Source: a bacterium UBP1_UBA4783 (GTDB lineage: Bacteria; Krumholzibacteriota; Krumholzibacteriia; Krumholzibacteriales; Krumholzibacteriaceae). Taken from it: a stretch of 31,816 nucleotides of DNA. The stretch is taken from the NCBI GenBank assembly GCA_002403075.1, contig DHHB01000021.1, forward strand, positions 7,741-39,556, read 5' to 3'. Under the pieces are notes generated by a model. It had not been told where the DNA came from. It did no database searches and worked only from the letters and a program-made list of their open reading frames with translations. Below, in pieces: positions 1 to 8,582 of the stretch; position 1 is the stretch's first letter, and every line of letters starts with the position of its first letter. The translations under genes were made by a program, and so were the position numbers.

Positions 1-283
1 CGATCCCCGCCTCGAGGATTCCGCCCGTGCAGGGCGGCGTCCGCCCCTCGTGGCAGCACGGCTCGAGGTTGAGGTAGAGGGTCGCGCCCCGCGAACGCTC
101 CCCCGCGGCGCGGATCGCTTCGATCTCGGCGTGGGGATGTCCCGCGCCGCGATGATACCCCTCGCCCGCGATCTCTCCGTCCCTTACGATCACCGCGCCG
201 ACGAGAGGGTTCGGAAACGTCTCGCCCATGGCGGTGCCGGCGAGCTCGAGGGCCCTCCGGATATAGTGTTCGTCCGTGCTCAT
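1..283 (-). CDS. ribD: RibD, riboflavin biosynthesis deaminase/reductase (N-terminal part, cut by window edge)
   Basis: This is the first 94 codons of the bifunctional diaminohydroxyphosphoribosylaminopyrimidine deaminase / 5-amino-6-(5-phosphoribosylamino)uracil reductase, which performs the second and third steps of riboflavin synthesis. The visible part is the zinc deaminase domain. The HAE motif (GHPHAEIEA) supplies the zinc histidine and the catalytic Glu, and EPCCHEGRTPPC supplies the two zinc cysteines. The reductase domain would lie beyond base 1. The ATG at 283 has GAGG seven bases upstream. An FMN riboswitch and a good promoter precede it, which fits feedback control by FMN and supports the identification. 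Family assignment is secure; whether the full protein is bifunctional cannot be seen here. Confidence 0.95.
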   Translation of the reverse strand, partial: MSTDEHYIRRALELAGTAMGETFPNPLVGAVIVRDGEIAGEGYHRGAGHPHAEIEAIRAAGERSRGATLYLNLEPCCHEGRTPPCTGGILEAGI

Positions 284-390
284 GACGCCGCCTCGCGCCG
301 CCCGCGCAACGATCGCGCCGCGGACGGATGTTCGGGTTTGCAATGGATGGGAAGGCTCGGGATGCAACGCGGCCCGGGCGAGCGAAACGC

Positions 391-504
391 ACCTTCTCCC
401 ATCCAGACTGTGACTGTCGGCTCCGGAATCGCACCGGATCGGTGAGCGCTCGGCTCATTCGCGGGCTGTACCGCCGGTGGGGACTTTCACCCCGCCCCGA
501 AGGT
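391..504 (-). promoter_or_regulatory. FMN riboswitch (RFN element)
   Basis: The minus strand carries the classic RFN consensus in order: a GGGGCGGGGTGAAAGTCCC segment, ACCGGCGGTACAGCCCGCGA, a variable hairpin, then CCGGTGCGATTCCGGAGCC and ACAGTCTGGATGGGAGAAGG. The closing P1 helix is ACCTTC (504-499) with GAAGGT (396-391). It sits in the leader of ribD, the usual target, and would repress riboflavin synthesis when FMN binds. The expression platform is not an obvious U-tract terminator, so control could act on translation initiation or through Rho; that part is inference. Confidence 0.96.
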
Positions 505-535
505 ATTCACGCCCCTCAAGGGGGCTCTTTGTATC

Positions 536-564
536 ATTCTACGTCGCGGAAACGCGCCTGTCAA
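536..564 (-). promoter_or_regulatory. Sigma70-type promoter of the FMN riboswitch/ribD transcript
   Basis: On the minus strand TTGACA (564-559) is followed after exactly 17 bases by TAGAAT (541-536). That is a 6/6 match for -35 and 5/6 for -10. The predicted transcription start is near 529, just upstream of the riboswitch. It lies between the ftsY stop and the aptamer, so ribD is probably a separate transcription unit. Confidence 0.82.
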
Positions 565-590
565 GGAGTCATAGCGCGAAGGTCTGAGCC

Positions 591-1484
591 TTATTCCCCG
601 AGGATGCCGGCGACGAACTCCTCCGCGTCGAACGGCGCGAGGTCGTCGATCCCTTCGCCGAGACCGACGTAGAGAACGGGAATCCGGAGCTTCTGCTGGA
701 TGGCGATGACGGCGCCGCCCTTCGCCGTGCTGTCAAGCTTCGTGAGGACGAGCCCCGTGATGGGAAGGCCCGCCGTAAAGGCCTCCGCCTGCCGGAGGCT
801 GTTCTGTCCGGTGTTGGCGTCGAGCACGAGCCAGCCCTCGAGGCCGACCCCCTCCATGCGCGTCGAGAGGACGGTGAACACCTTGCGCAACTCGTCCATG
901 AGGTTCACGCGCGTGTGCAGCCGCCCCGCCGTGTCCGCGATGACGACGTCGATCCCGCGCGAGCGGGCCGCCTGCACCGCGTCGAAGGCAACGGCGGCGG
1001 GGTCCGACCCCATCTGCTGGCGCACGAGGGGGACACCCGCCCTCTCGGCCCACAGCTCGAGCTGATCGATCGCCGCGGCGCGGAAAGTGTCGCAGGCGGC
1101 GAGAAGCACGGAGCTCCCCTCGCTCTTCAGGCGATACGCGAGCTTTCCGATGGTGGACGTTTTGCCGACGCCGTTTACGCCGATGACGACGATCACGCGC
1201 GGGGCGCCCGCCGGCGGAGGCGGCTTCGGCGTTTCGCCGATGATCAACAGAAGCTCCGCCGCGATGATGCGCCGGTAATCCGCCGCCCCGGCGGCTCCGC
1301 CCGTGCTCGCGCGCAGACGCTCGATGATCCGCTCGGTCGCCTCGACGCCGATGTCCGCGCCGAGAAGAACCGCCTCGAGATCCTCGATCGCCCCCTCGTC
1401 CAGCGCTCCGCCCGAGAGGATCTGCTGGATCGAGCCGAAGAGGCGTTCCTTGGTTTTCCGAAGTCCCCGCAGCAGCCCCTTCAT
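591..1484 (-). CDS. ftsY: FtsY, signal recognition particle receptor GTPase
   Basis: FtsY docks SRP-ribosome complexes at the inner membrane and activates Ffh for co-translational membrane insertion. The 297-residue protein has the N domain (about 1-90) and the G domain: G1 P-loop GVNGVGKT (102-109), DTFRAAA (132-138), DTAGR (184-188), TKLD (248-251) and the closing GLGEGIDDLAPFD. The acidic A domain of E. coli FtsY is absent, so this is the short NG form, probably membrane-targeted by its basic amphipathic N terminus. The ATG at 1484 lies 12 bases after the preceding tauE-like stop, so the gene probably ends the smc transcript. Identification is secure. Confidence 0.97.
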   Translation of the reverse strand: MKGLLRGLRKTKERLFGSIQQILSGGALDEGAIEDLEAVLLGADIGVEATERIIERLRASTGGAAGAADYRRIIAAELLLIIGETPKPPPPAGAPRVIVVIGVNGVGKTSTIGKLAYRLKSEGSSVLLAACDTFRAAAIDQLELWAERAGVPLVRQQMGSDPAAVAFDAVQAARSRGIDVVIADTAGRLHTRVNLMDELRKVFTVLSTRMEGVGLEGWLVLDANTGQNSLRQAEAFTAGLPITGLVLTKLDSTAKGGAVIAIQQKLRIPVLYVGLGEGIDDLAPFDAEEFVAGILGE

Positions 1485-1496
1485 GCGTCGTTCGTC

Positions 1497-1859
1497 CTAT
1501 TTCTTGAAGAACAGGTAGATGGACAGCGCGGCGAGGATGAGTGCGAATATCTTCTTGAACGCCGCCGTGGAGACGTCCTCGAGAAGGAGCGCGCCGATCT
1601 GGGCGCCGAAGATCCCGCCGACCCCCATGAGGAGCCCGACGCGGTAATCGATGTTGCCGAGGCGGTAGTGCGCGGCGATGCTCGAGACGGCGATGACGAG
1701 TATCGCGAGCACCGAGGTGCCGACCGCCCGCTGCGCCGGATAGCCGAGAAACATGAGCAGGGGAACGATGATGACGCCGCCGCCGAGACCGGCGAAGGAG
1801 GCGACGACGCCGACGACGCCGCCCGCGAGCAGGATCAGGGCGTATTTGACGAGGAACAC
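1497..1859 (-). CDS. Half-size TauE/SafE-family membrane permease
   Basis: This 120-residue hydrophobic protein has about four membrane segments and the family signature FAGLGGGVIIVPLL near the N terminus, plus a second glycine-rich segment (GVGGIFGAQIGALLLE). TauE/SafE permeases, linked to sulfite, sulfoacetate and other organosulfur anion export, are normally about 250 residues and made of two such repeats. This one carries a single repeat and would need to dimerise to form a complete permease. The start is GTG at 1859, chosen because GGAGG lies six bases upstream. It sits between smc and ftsY with short gaps, in a likely operon. The substrate cannot be deduced. Confidence 0.8.
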   Translation of the reverse strand: MFLVKYALILLAGGVVGVVASFAGLGGGVIIVPLLMFLGYPAQRAVGTSVLAILVIAVSSIAAHYRLGNIDYRVGLLMGVGGIFGAQIGALLLEDVSTAAFKKIFALILAALSIYLFFKK

Positions 1860-1887
1860 CGTCCACCTCCGGACGTTCGCGGCGGAG

Positions 1888-4800
1888 CTAATTGCTGGAG
1901 GAGACCTCCGACGGCAGCAGCGCGCGCCCGGCCGTCTCCCGGTTCTTCATGACCTTTTCGATCCCCGCGAAATCGACCGAGACGACGCGCGAGACCCCGC
2001 GCTCCTCCATCGTCACGCCGTAGAGCTGCTCGGCCGCCTCCATCGTGCGCTTGTTGTGCGTGATGATGATGAACTGCGTGTCCTTCTTGAAAACCTGCAG
2101 CATCCGCACGAAACGCTGGATGTTGGCGTCGTCGAGGGGAGCGTCGACTTCGTCGAAGATGCAGAACGGGCTCGGCTTGGCCTTGTAGAGGGCGAAGAGG
2201 AGCGCGAGCGCCGTCAGCGCCCGCTCGCCGCCCGAGAGGAGCGCGATGTCCTGGAGGCGCTTGCCCCGCGGACGGGCCGTTATGATGATGTCCGCTTCGA
2301 GGGGATCGACGCCCTCGCCGAGGGCGAGGTCCGCCTCGCCCCCCTCGAAGAGGATCTTGAACGTCTCCTGAAAATAGGCGCGGACCGCGTTGTACGTCTC
2401 GAGGAACTGCTCGCGCGCCCGCGAGTTGATCTTGCCGATCGCCTCGAGGAGCTCCCCGGCGGCCTTTACGAGATCGGCCTTCTGCGCCTCGAGGAAGTCG
2501 AGGCGCGTCTTCTTCTCGGCGTACTCGTCGACCGCGGCGAGGTTCACGGGGCCGATCGACTCGAGCTTCCGGCGCTCCTTGTCGAGCATCTCGCGCGTGA
2601 TCGCCTCCTCTTCGGGGGTCAGCGGAAGCTCCTCCCCCTCGAGGTAGCAGCCGAGGTCCTCGCCGTAGAGCTCCTTCCCTTTCTCGACGAGGCCGCTCAT
2701 CCGCGCGCCGATCGTCGAGAGGGCGATCTTCGTCTCGTTCAACTTTTCGAAGAGCCGCTCGCGCTCGGCCGCACGGCCCTTGAGCTCCTTCTCGGCGGCC
2801 TCCGCTTCCGTCCTGCGCTCCTCGAGCGTGCCGGCGAGGGCGTCGAGCGACCGCTCGAAGCCGGTCTCCTCGTCGAGGAGACCGCGCACCGTCACCCGCT
2901 CCGCGGCGATCGCCGACTCGAGCTCGCCGAGCTCGACCGTCGATTCCTCGATCTCCTTGCGCCGCTCGTCCGCGATCGCGCGGAACTGCTGCTCCATCTC
3001 GGCGAGCCCCCGCTGCTCCTCGCGGTCCTTCGCGAGGCCGCCGCGAAGCGACGCGAGCGCCACCCGGCGCTCCGTGGTGGCCGCCTCGAGCTCCTCCTTG
3101 CGCTTCTGGAGCGAGGCGAGCTCGCTCTCCATCTCCGCCCCGTCCGCCGGGGAGCCGAGCTCCTCCTGCATCTTGAGGGAGAGCTTCATCTCCTCGAGCT
3201 TCGAGAGCGTCTCGACGCGCGCCGTTTCGATCTCGTCGACGGCTCTCATGAGGAGAGCCGCCTTTTCGCGGCAGCCGGCGAGATCGCGCTCGAGGACCTG
3301 AAGCTCCTCGTTGCGCGAGGCGCGCTCCCCGCGGAGCGCCGCGATCTCGGTCTCGATCTCTCTCGCGCGGCCGGCGAGCCTCTCCCGAGCGGCGCGCGCC
3401 TCGCCGCATTCGGACTCGGCGGAAGCGATCTCGGCCTCGAGAGCGGGGATCGCTTCCCGCGCGCGGTCGAGATCGTCGCTCCGCCCGAGGAGCGAAAACT
3501 CCTCCGTCGCGCCGCCCGCGAAATAGATCCCCGCCGCGCGAGAGATGGCGACGCCGGAGAGAGTGACGGCCGTCGCGCCGCTCCCCGCGTCCGAACCGGC
3601 GAAGGCGAACGCGGCGTCGGGATCCTCGAACAGATACACGTCGCCGAGCAGGTTCTCGACGAGCGCACGGTGCGCGCCGTCGACGCCGACCACGGACGAG
3701 AGCGGCCCGAGCGATCCGGCCGGAGGCTCGGGGCGCCCGGCTCGCGAAGGCGGCGCGTCCGCGGCGAAAAGCCGCGCCCGGCCCGGCTTCGCGTCCGCGA
3801 GCTCGCGGACGAGAGAGAGGGCGTCCGAGCTCCCGCCGACGACTATGCCCTCGAGCATCCCCGCGAGCGCCGCTTCGACCGCGCTCTTGTAGCGCTCCTC
3901 GACGCGGAGAAACTCGACGAGCGGGCCGCGGACGCGGCCGTCGCCGCTCGCGAGCAGGTGCCGGGCGCCGCCGGGGAAGCCTTCGAAATTCTCCTTCATC
4001 CGACGCAGAAGATCGTGCCTGCTGCGGACCGCGTCGAGCTCGACCCTCTTGCCGGCGAGCCCCCGCTCGCCGTCGAGGAGCCGCTGCTCCGCCTCCCGCA
4101 TCGCGTCGACGAGCCCGAGACGCTCCCGCTCGAGACCGGCGTTGCGCTCCTCGAGACCGCGGCAGACCTCCGCGGCGCGCTCCTTGCCGGCCGCGATGCC
4201 GGCGCTCTCCCGCTCCGTTCCGGCGATCCGCTCGCGGGTCTCCGCCGAGCGGGCGTCGAGCTCGGAGAGCATGTTCCCATAATGTTCGAGGGCGCTCTTC
4301 GCGCGCACCTCCTCCTGCAGGAAATCGAGATGCGTCTGCTTGGCGTCCATGAGCCGGGCGCCGAGCAGCCGGATCCGCTCCGAGATCCCTCCGTGTTCCG
4401 CCGCGAGGCCGGCGACCGCCTCTTCCGCCGCGGCGGCGAGCGCCTCGGTCTCGGCGGCGTGGCGGCCGACGTCGGCGCTGCGCCCCGCGATCCCCGCGAG
4501 ACGCTTCTCCGATTCCTCGATCTCGCGCCGGGCCTTGTCCACGCGGACGAGGGCCTGGCTCCGGCGCTCGGTGAACTGGATGATCCTGCCCTCGGACGTT
4601 TCGATCCGCCGGCGCAGCTCGTACCGGCGGTTCTGAAGCTCCGTGCGCTCCTTCTCGAGCTCGAGGTGCGCCGCGCGGGCCTCCTCGACGCGCCGTTCGA
4701 GCCCGGCGAGCGAGGTGTCCTCGGTCTTCGTGAGTTCGAGGAGCTCCGCGACCGCGCCGTCCGCCCCGCGCCGCTCGGCGAGCAGCTCGCCGAGCTGGCG

Positions 4801-5493
4801 GCGCAGATGCACGATCTCCCAGCCGCGGATGCGGTCGCGGACGATCTGGTACCGGCGCGCCTTCGCCATCTGGTACTTGAGCGACCGGACGTTCGTGCGC
4901 AGCTCCTCGAGGATGTCCTCGAGACGCACGAGATCCGTCTCGGTGAGCTCGAGCTTGCGCTGGGCCTCCTCGCGCCGCATGCGGTATTTGACGATGCCGG
5001 CGGCCTCCTCGAACATGAGACGCCGCTCGCCGTGGACGTCGTTCAGCACCCAGTCGATCATCTCCTGCTCGATGACCGAGTAGGAGTGGCTGCCGGTGCC
5101 CGTGTCGGCGAAGAGATCCCTGATGTCCTTGAGGCGGCACGGCGCCTTGTTGATGAAGTACTCGCTCACGCCCGAGCGGTAGACCTTGCGCGTGATGAGG
5201 ATCTCGGAGTAATCGAGCGGAAACTGCCCGCGCTCGTTGTTGATCGTGAGGTTCACGGAGGCGAAGCCCATCGGCTTGTGCTGCTGGGTGCCGTTGAAGA
5301 TCACGTTCTCCATCTTCGTGCCGCGGAGCTGCCGGGCGCTCTGCTCGCCGAGAACCCACCGCACCGCGTCGACGATGTTCGTCTTGCCGCACCCGTTCGG
5401 ACCGAGGATCGCCGTGATGCCTTCCCGGAACTGCAGGGAGATCGGTGACATGAACGATTTAAAGCCGACCATCTCGATTTTCGAAAGGCTCAC
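1888..5493 (-). CDS. smc: SMC, chromosome condensation/segregation ATPase
   Basis: This is a full-length (1201 aa) structural-maintenance-of-chromosomes protein. The N-terminal head has Walker A GPNGCGKT (31-38) after the typical GFKSF and RQLRGTKMENVIFNGT segments. Two long Glu/Arg/Leu-rich coiled coils flank a hinge at about 510-670. The C-terminal head has the ABC signature LSGGE (1086-1090), Walker B with catalytic DE (CIFDE, 1111-1115) and the D-loop APLDD. It would partner ScpA/ScpB (not in the window) in chromosome organisation. The GTG at 5493 is preferred over an ATG at 5472 because GGAGG lies ten bases before the GTG and nothing similar precedes the ATG. Confidence 0.97.
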   Translation of the reverse strand: MSLSKIEMVGFKSFMSPISLQFREGITAILGPNGCGKTNIVDAVRWVLGEQSARQLRGTKMENVIFNGTQQHKPMGFASVNLTINNERGQFPLDYSEILITRKVYRSGVSEYFINKAPCRLKDIRDLFADTGTGSHSYSVIEQEMIDWVLNDVHGERRLMFEEAAGIVKYRMRREEAQRKLELTETDLVRLEDILEELRTNVRSLKYQMAKARRYQIVRDRIRGWEIVHLRRQLGELLAERRGADGAVAELLELTKTEDTSLAGLERRVEEARAAHLELEKERTELQNRRYELRRRIETSEGRIIQFTERRSQALVRVDKARREIEESEKRLAGIAGRSADVGRHAAETEALAAAAEEAVAGLAAEHGGISERIRLLGARLMDAKQTHLDFLQEEVRAKSALEHYGNMLSELDARSAETRERIAGTERESAGIAAGKERAAEVCRGLEERNAGLERERLGLVDAMREAEQRLLDGERGLAGKRVELDAVRSRHDLLRRMKENFEGFPGGARHLLASGDGRVRGPLVEFLRVEERYKSAVEAALAGMLEGIVVGGSSDALSLVRELADAKPGRARLFAADAPPSRAGRPEPPAGSLGPLSSVVGVDGAHRALVENLLGDVYLFEDPDAAFAFAGSDAGSGATAVTLSGVAISRAAGIYFAGGATEEFSLLGRSDDLDRAREAIPALEAEIASAESECGEARAARERLAGRAREIETEIAALRGERASRNEELQVLERDLAGCREKAALLMRAVDEIETARVETLSKLEEMKLSLKMQEELGSPADGAEMESELASLQKRKEELEAATTERRVALASLRGGLAKDREEQRGLAEMEQQFRAIADERRKEIEESTVELGELESAIAAERVTVRGLLDEETGFERSLDALAGTLEERRTEAEAAEKELKGRAAERERLFEKLNETKIALSTIGARMSGLVEKGKELYGEDLGCYLEGEELPLTPEEEAITREMLDKERRKLESIGPVNLAAVDEYAEKKTRLDFLEAQKADLVKAAGELLEAIGKINSRAREQFLETYNAVRAYFQETFKILFEGGEADLALGEGVDPLEADIIITARPRGKRLQDIALLSGGERALTALALLFALYKAKPSPFCIFDEVDAPLDDANIQRFVRMLQVFKKDTQFIIITHNKRTMEAAEQLYGVTMEERGVSRVVSVDFAGIEKVMKNRETAGRALLPSEVSSSN

Positions 5494-5588
5494 CTGACAT
5501 CACCCTCCAGCGGTCGTTGTCTCGTCATTCATGCGCGCCGGAACGTTTCTCCGCCGGACGAGTCGGCGGGGTTCCGGCTCCTCGTCCG

Positions 5589-7124
5589 CTACCTGCCGGC
5601 CTTGTCGATCTCGACTATCCGCGCGTACGCGTGCCCCTTGAGCCCGAGGATCTCGAGCCGCCCGCGATCCGCCTCCTCCATCGTCGCGTAGGCGCCGGCG
5701 AACACGCGGAGCCACTGCTCGCCGCGGATCGGCACCTCGACGACGCGCACGGTGAATCCGTTCCTCTCGAGTACCTTTCTCTCCTCGTCCGCGCGGGTCG
5801 CGTCGGTGAACGAGGCGACGTGTATCGTGTATTTCGCCGGTCCGGCGGCCGCCGCGGGCTTCGTTTCGGCGGCCGGTACGGTCGCGGGCGCGCCGGAGGG
5901 CGGCGGCTGCCGCTCCTCGATCGCGCCGGACGATCCGGCCGGCGGCGTCGACGGACCCTTTGGCGGAGACACGGCCGCGTCGCTCCGCGCGATATCGGAC
6001 GTGCGCTCTCCGGCCGCGGCGGCGCTGTCCCGCAGCGCCGAGCCGGGCGTCGTCCCCTCGGCCGGCGAGACGGCGCCTGAGGCGGTATCGCCCGCGGCGG
6101 CCGGCCGCTCGACGGCGACCGTCGGCCCGCCGCTCCGCGGAACGGTCTCCCGCACCGTGCGGTTCACGGCGAGCAGCCAGACGACGAAGGCCGCCACGAT
6201 CACCGCTCCCGACGCGAGAACGACGCGGAGCACGCTGACCCGCCGCGCGCCCTTCGCCGCGACCGTTTCGGCGGCTTTCTCTTCCGTTCTCTTGAGAAGG
6301 GGCGCGACGATGATCTCTTCGTCGGAGCTCTCGGGCTCCGGCTCTATGCGCGGAATATCCCGCGCCGCCGCCGCTTCGGGACGCGCCGGGGCGGCCGCGG
6401 GGGCTTCCTCGCCGCCGCCGCAGAAGCACACGAGCTCCGTCGCCGGAGCGCGCTCGGCGCCGAGGGAGGCGAGGTGCTTCTCGAGCTCGCCCTCGGCGAG
6501 GCCCTCGATGCGGCAGGCCGCCAGCACGCCGTCGACGTACGGCACGAGCGGATTCACCCTGCCGTCCTCCGTATGAAGCGTCGAACAGTACACGACGACG
6601 TCGTGCTTCGAGCGGAGGTAGTCCCTGATCTTGTCGAATTCCTTGAGCGCGAACGGGATCGTCCGCGAAACGGGGAACGATCCGGGGCCGGCGACGGTCA
6701 TGCCGTCGATGCCGACCGGCCGCGCGACCGATTTGAGCGAGCTCCCGTACAGGAGAAGATCGAGGAACCCGTGATCCTCGAGGTTCTCGACGAGGCCGCT
6801 GAGGCCGGGATGGAGAAAGTCGCAGTCGACGACGAGAACGCTCTTCCCGTTCTTGGCGAGCAGGTGGCCGATCTCGAGAACGGCGAAATCGCGCTCGAGC
6901 GCGGCGCCGCCGATCGAGAGCGCGAGAAGCGACGAGCCGCCCGTCTCGCGGACGCGCGCGTCGATCCTCGCTCCGAGCCCCGCGAAATGATCGATCTCGC
7001 TCGCCGACGAGAAATCCCCCGCTTCCATGAAGGAACGGATACGGTCCTCGTCGAGGCGGATCGTATAGCCGCCGTCGACGGAGTTGCAGAAGCCCTTCTT
7101 CGCTGCTTCATGCCCTTCAGCCAC
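5589..7124 (-). CDS. Membrane protein with degenerate MinD/BY-kinase-like ATPase domain and periplasmic SPOR domain
   Basis: This 511-residue protein has three parts. Residues about 60-210 resemble the CpsD/MinD P-loop fold: Walker A' VLVVDCDFLHPGL (96-108) and a GFLDLLLYG segment are recognisable. The Walker A position reads SIGGAALERD (70-79), without the GKS/T lysine, and the Walker B strand reads VVVYCSTLH. It is therefore probably a pseudo-ATPase. One transmembrane helix (about 297-320) and a Pro/Ala-rich linker follow. A C-terminal SPOR domain (about 431-506, KYTIHVASF to YARIVEI) would bind denuded septal peptidoglycan. The start is GTG at 7124, six bases after the selA stop, with GGAGGGAG upstream. 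Function is unknown; a link between cytoplasm and septal wall is inference. Confidence 0.8.
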   Translation of the reverse strand: MAEGHEAAKKGFCNSVDGGYTIRLDEDRIRSFMEAGDFSSASEIDHFAGLGARIDARVRETGGSSLLALSIGGAALERDFAVLEIGHLLAKNGKSVLVVDCDFLHPGLSGLVENLEDHGFLDLLLYGSSLKSVARPVGIDGMTVAGPGSFPVSRTIPFALKEFDKIRDYLRSKHDVVVYCSTLHTEDGRVNPLVPYVDGVLAACRIEGLAEGELEKHLASLGAERAPATELVCFCGGGEEAPAAAPARPEAAAARDIPRIEPEPESSDEEIIVAPLLKRTEEKAAETVAAKGARRVSVLRVVLASGAVIVAAFVVWLLAVNRTVRETVPRSGGPTVAVERPAAAGDTASGAVSPAEGTTPGSALRDSAAAAGERTSDIARSDAAVSPPKGPSTPPAGSSGAIEERQPPPSGAPATVPAAETKPAAAAGPAKYTIHVASFTDATRADEERKVLERNGFTVRVVEVPIRGEQWLRVFAGAYATMEEADRGRLEILGLKGHAYARIVEIDKAGR

Positions 7125-7130
7125 TGCGAA

Positions 7131-8546
7131 TCACTCCCTCCGGCACGGAGCGCCGAACGCTTCCACGAGCCGCTCGACGAGCGCGTCCTCCTCGCCGGGG
7201 AGGACGGTCCGCGGATCGATCATGATCGATTGTTCTTTGACGCGAACGAGCACCGCGGGCGATCCCGCGCGCAGCCGCGCCGCCGTCTTCTCGGCCCGGC
7301 TCCCAAGGAGAGTAATCTGTACGACGACCGACCGCAAGGGGTTACTGGGAAAGCTGCCGCCTCCGATCGACGACTCGGTCTCTTCGATCGTCACCTCGAG
7401 CCCCGTGGGGCACCGCTCCCTGACGAGGGAGGCGATCGCGCCCGCGCGCGAGCGCACGGCCTCGAGATCGGTCGTGATCATGCGAAGCGCCGGCACCTCG
7501 TCGAACCGGCCGGTCCAGTATTCGAGCAGCACGCTCTCGAGCGCGGCGAGCGTGAGCTTGTCGAGCCGCAGCGCCCGCGAGAGATGGTTCTCGCGCATGC
7601 GGGCGACGAGATCGGCCCTGCCGACGATCGCCCCGCCCTGCGGGCCGCCGAGGACCTTGTCCATGCTGAAGCTCATGAGATCCACGCCGCTCGCCATGAC
7701 GTCGTGGAGGCTCTCCTCGCCCTCGATCCCCTTCGCGGCGAGCGGGTAGAGGACGCCGCTCCCCTGATCGTACATGACCGGCACCCCGCGCCGGCGTCCG
7801 ATCTCGACCAGCTCGCGGACCGGCACCTCGTTCGTATAGCCGACGATCCGGTAGTTGCTCGTATGCACCTTGAGGAGCAGGGTCGCTCCGTCCTTTATCG
7901 CCTTCTCGTAATCCTTGCGGTGCGTGCGGTTCGTCGTTCCGATCTCGATCACGCGGCCGGCCGCGTGCGCGAGGATCTCGGGGAGCCGGAACGAGCCGCC
8001 GATCTCGACGAGCTCGCCGCGCGAGACCGCCACCGCGCCCTCGCCGGCGAGCGTCTCGACGGCGAGCAGCACCGCGGCGGTGTTGTTGTTCACGACGTGC
8101 GCGTCCTCCGCGTCGGCGAGGAGCGCGAGAAGCCTCGAGACGCGCCGCTCGCGCTCGGTCCGCGCGCCGCTTTCGAGATCGATTTCGAGGTCGATGTAGC
8201 CGGCCGCCGCCTGCTCGATCGCGCGCCGCGCCCCCTCGCCGAGAGGCGCGCGTCCGATGTTGGTGTGGAGGATGACGCCCGTCGCGTTTATGACGCGGCG
8301 CTGCGCCCCGCGCTCGATCTCCTCGAACCTGCGCACGACCTCGTCCGTGACGGATGCCCGGACGTTGTCGTCGGAGCTCGCGGCCATCTCGCCCTTCGCG
8401 AGCCGCTCGCGGAAGGCCTCCACGGTCTCGCGCACGATGCGCGTGATCCCCTTGCGGGAAAGGGGACCGATCCTTCCCGCTACCCGCGGATCCTCGAGGA
8501 TGCGCTCAACCGACGGCAATTTTTTAAGATGCGCGTTCGCGCCCAT
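7131..8546 (-). CDS. selA: SelA, L-seryl-tRNA(Sec) selenium transferase
   Basis: SelA is a PLP enzyme that converts seryl-tRNA(Sec) to selenocysteyl-tRNA(Sec) using selenophosphate. The 471-residue product shows the family path: KKLPSVERIL near the N terminus, RRVINATGVILHTNIGRAPL, VVNNNTAAVLL, the SRGELVEIGGSFRLP segment and the PLP-lysine motif SFSMDKVLGGPQGG (Lys about 297). An ATG 36 bases further upstream (8582) is in frame, but the one at 8546 has GAGGT seven bases before it. The predicted promoter would also start transcription near 8576, after the upstream ATG. selB and selD are not in the window. Its presence implies selenoproteins elsewhere in the genome. Confidence 0.95.
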   Translation of the reverse strand: MGANAHLKKLPSVERILEDPRVAGRIGPLSRKGITRIVRETVEAFRERLAKGEMAASSDDNVRASVTDEVVRRFEEIERGAQRRVINATGVILHTNIGRAPLGEGARRAIEQAAAGYIDLEIDLESGARTERERRVSRLLALLADAEDAHVVNNNTAAVLLAVETLAGEGAVAVSRGELVEIGGSFRLPEILAHAAGRVIEIGTTNRTHRKDYEKAIKDGATLLLKVHTSNYRIVGYTNEVPVRELVEIGRRRGVPVMYDQGSGVLYPLAAKGIEGEESLHDVMASGVDLMSFSMDKVLGGPQGGAIVGRADLVARMRENHLSRALRLDKLTLAALESVLLEYWTGRFDEVPALRMITTDLEAVRSRAGAIASLVRERCPTGLEVTIEETESSIGGGSFPSNPLRSVVVQITLLGSRAEKTAARLRAGSPAVLVRVKEQSIMIDPRTVLPGEEDALVERLVEAFGAPCRRE

Positions 8547-8582
8547 ATCGACCTCGCTCGCCGTTGTGACGAAAGCTGCCAA

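Larger units (their letters stand above)
284..590 (-). other. ftsY-ribD intergenic region: promoter, FMN riboswitch, untranslated linker
   Basis: This 307-base stretch has no gene. In transcription order it holds a promoter (564-536), a small GCCCC/GGGGC hairpin (525-511), the FMN aptamer (504-391) and a 107-base linker (390-284) ending in the ribD ribosome binding site. No U-tract intrinsic terminator is visible in the linker. Confidence 0.85.

Noticed and set aside
1753..5448. A very long open frame on the plus strand opposite smc, and similar long frames opposite most minus-strand genes
   Set aside because: High-GC coding DNA rarely has stops on the opposite strand. The translations are low-complexity Arg/Glu/Leu-rich with no recognisable domain, while the minus-strand frames are clear families.
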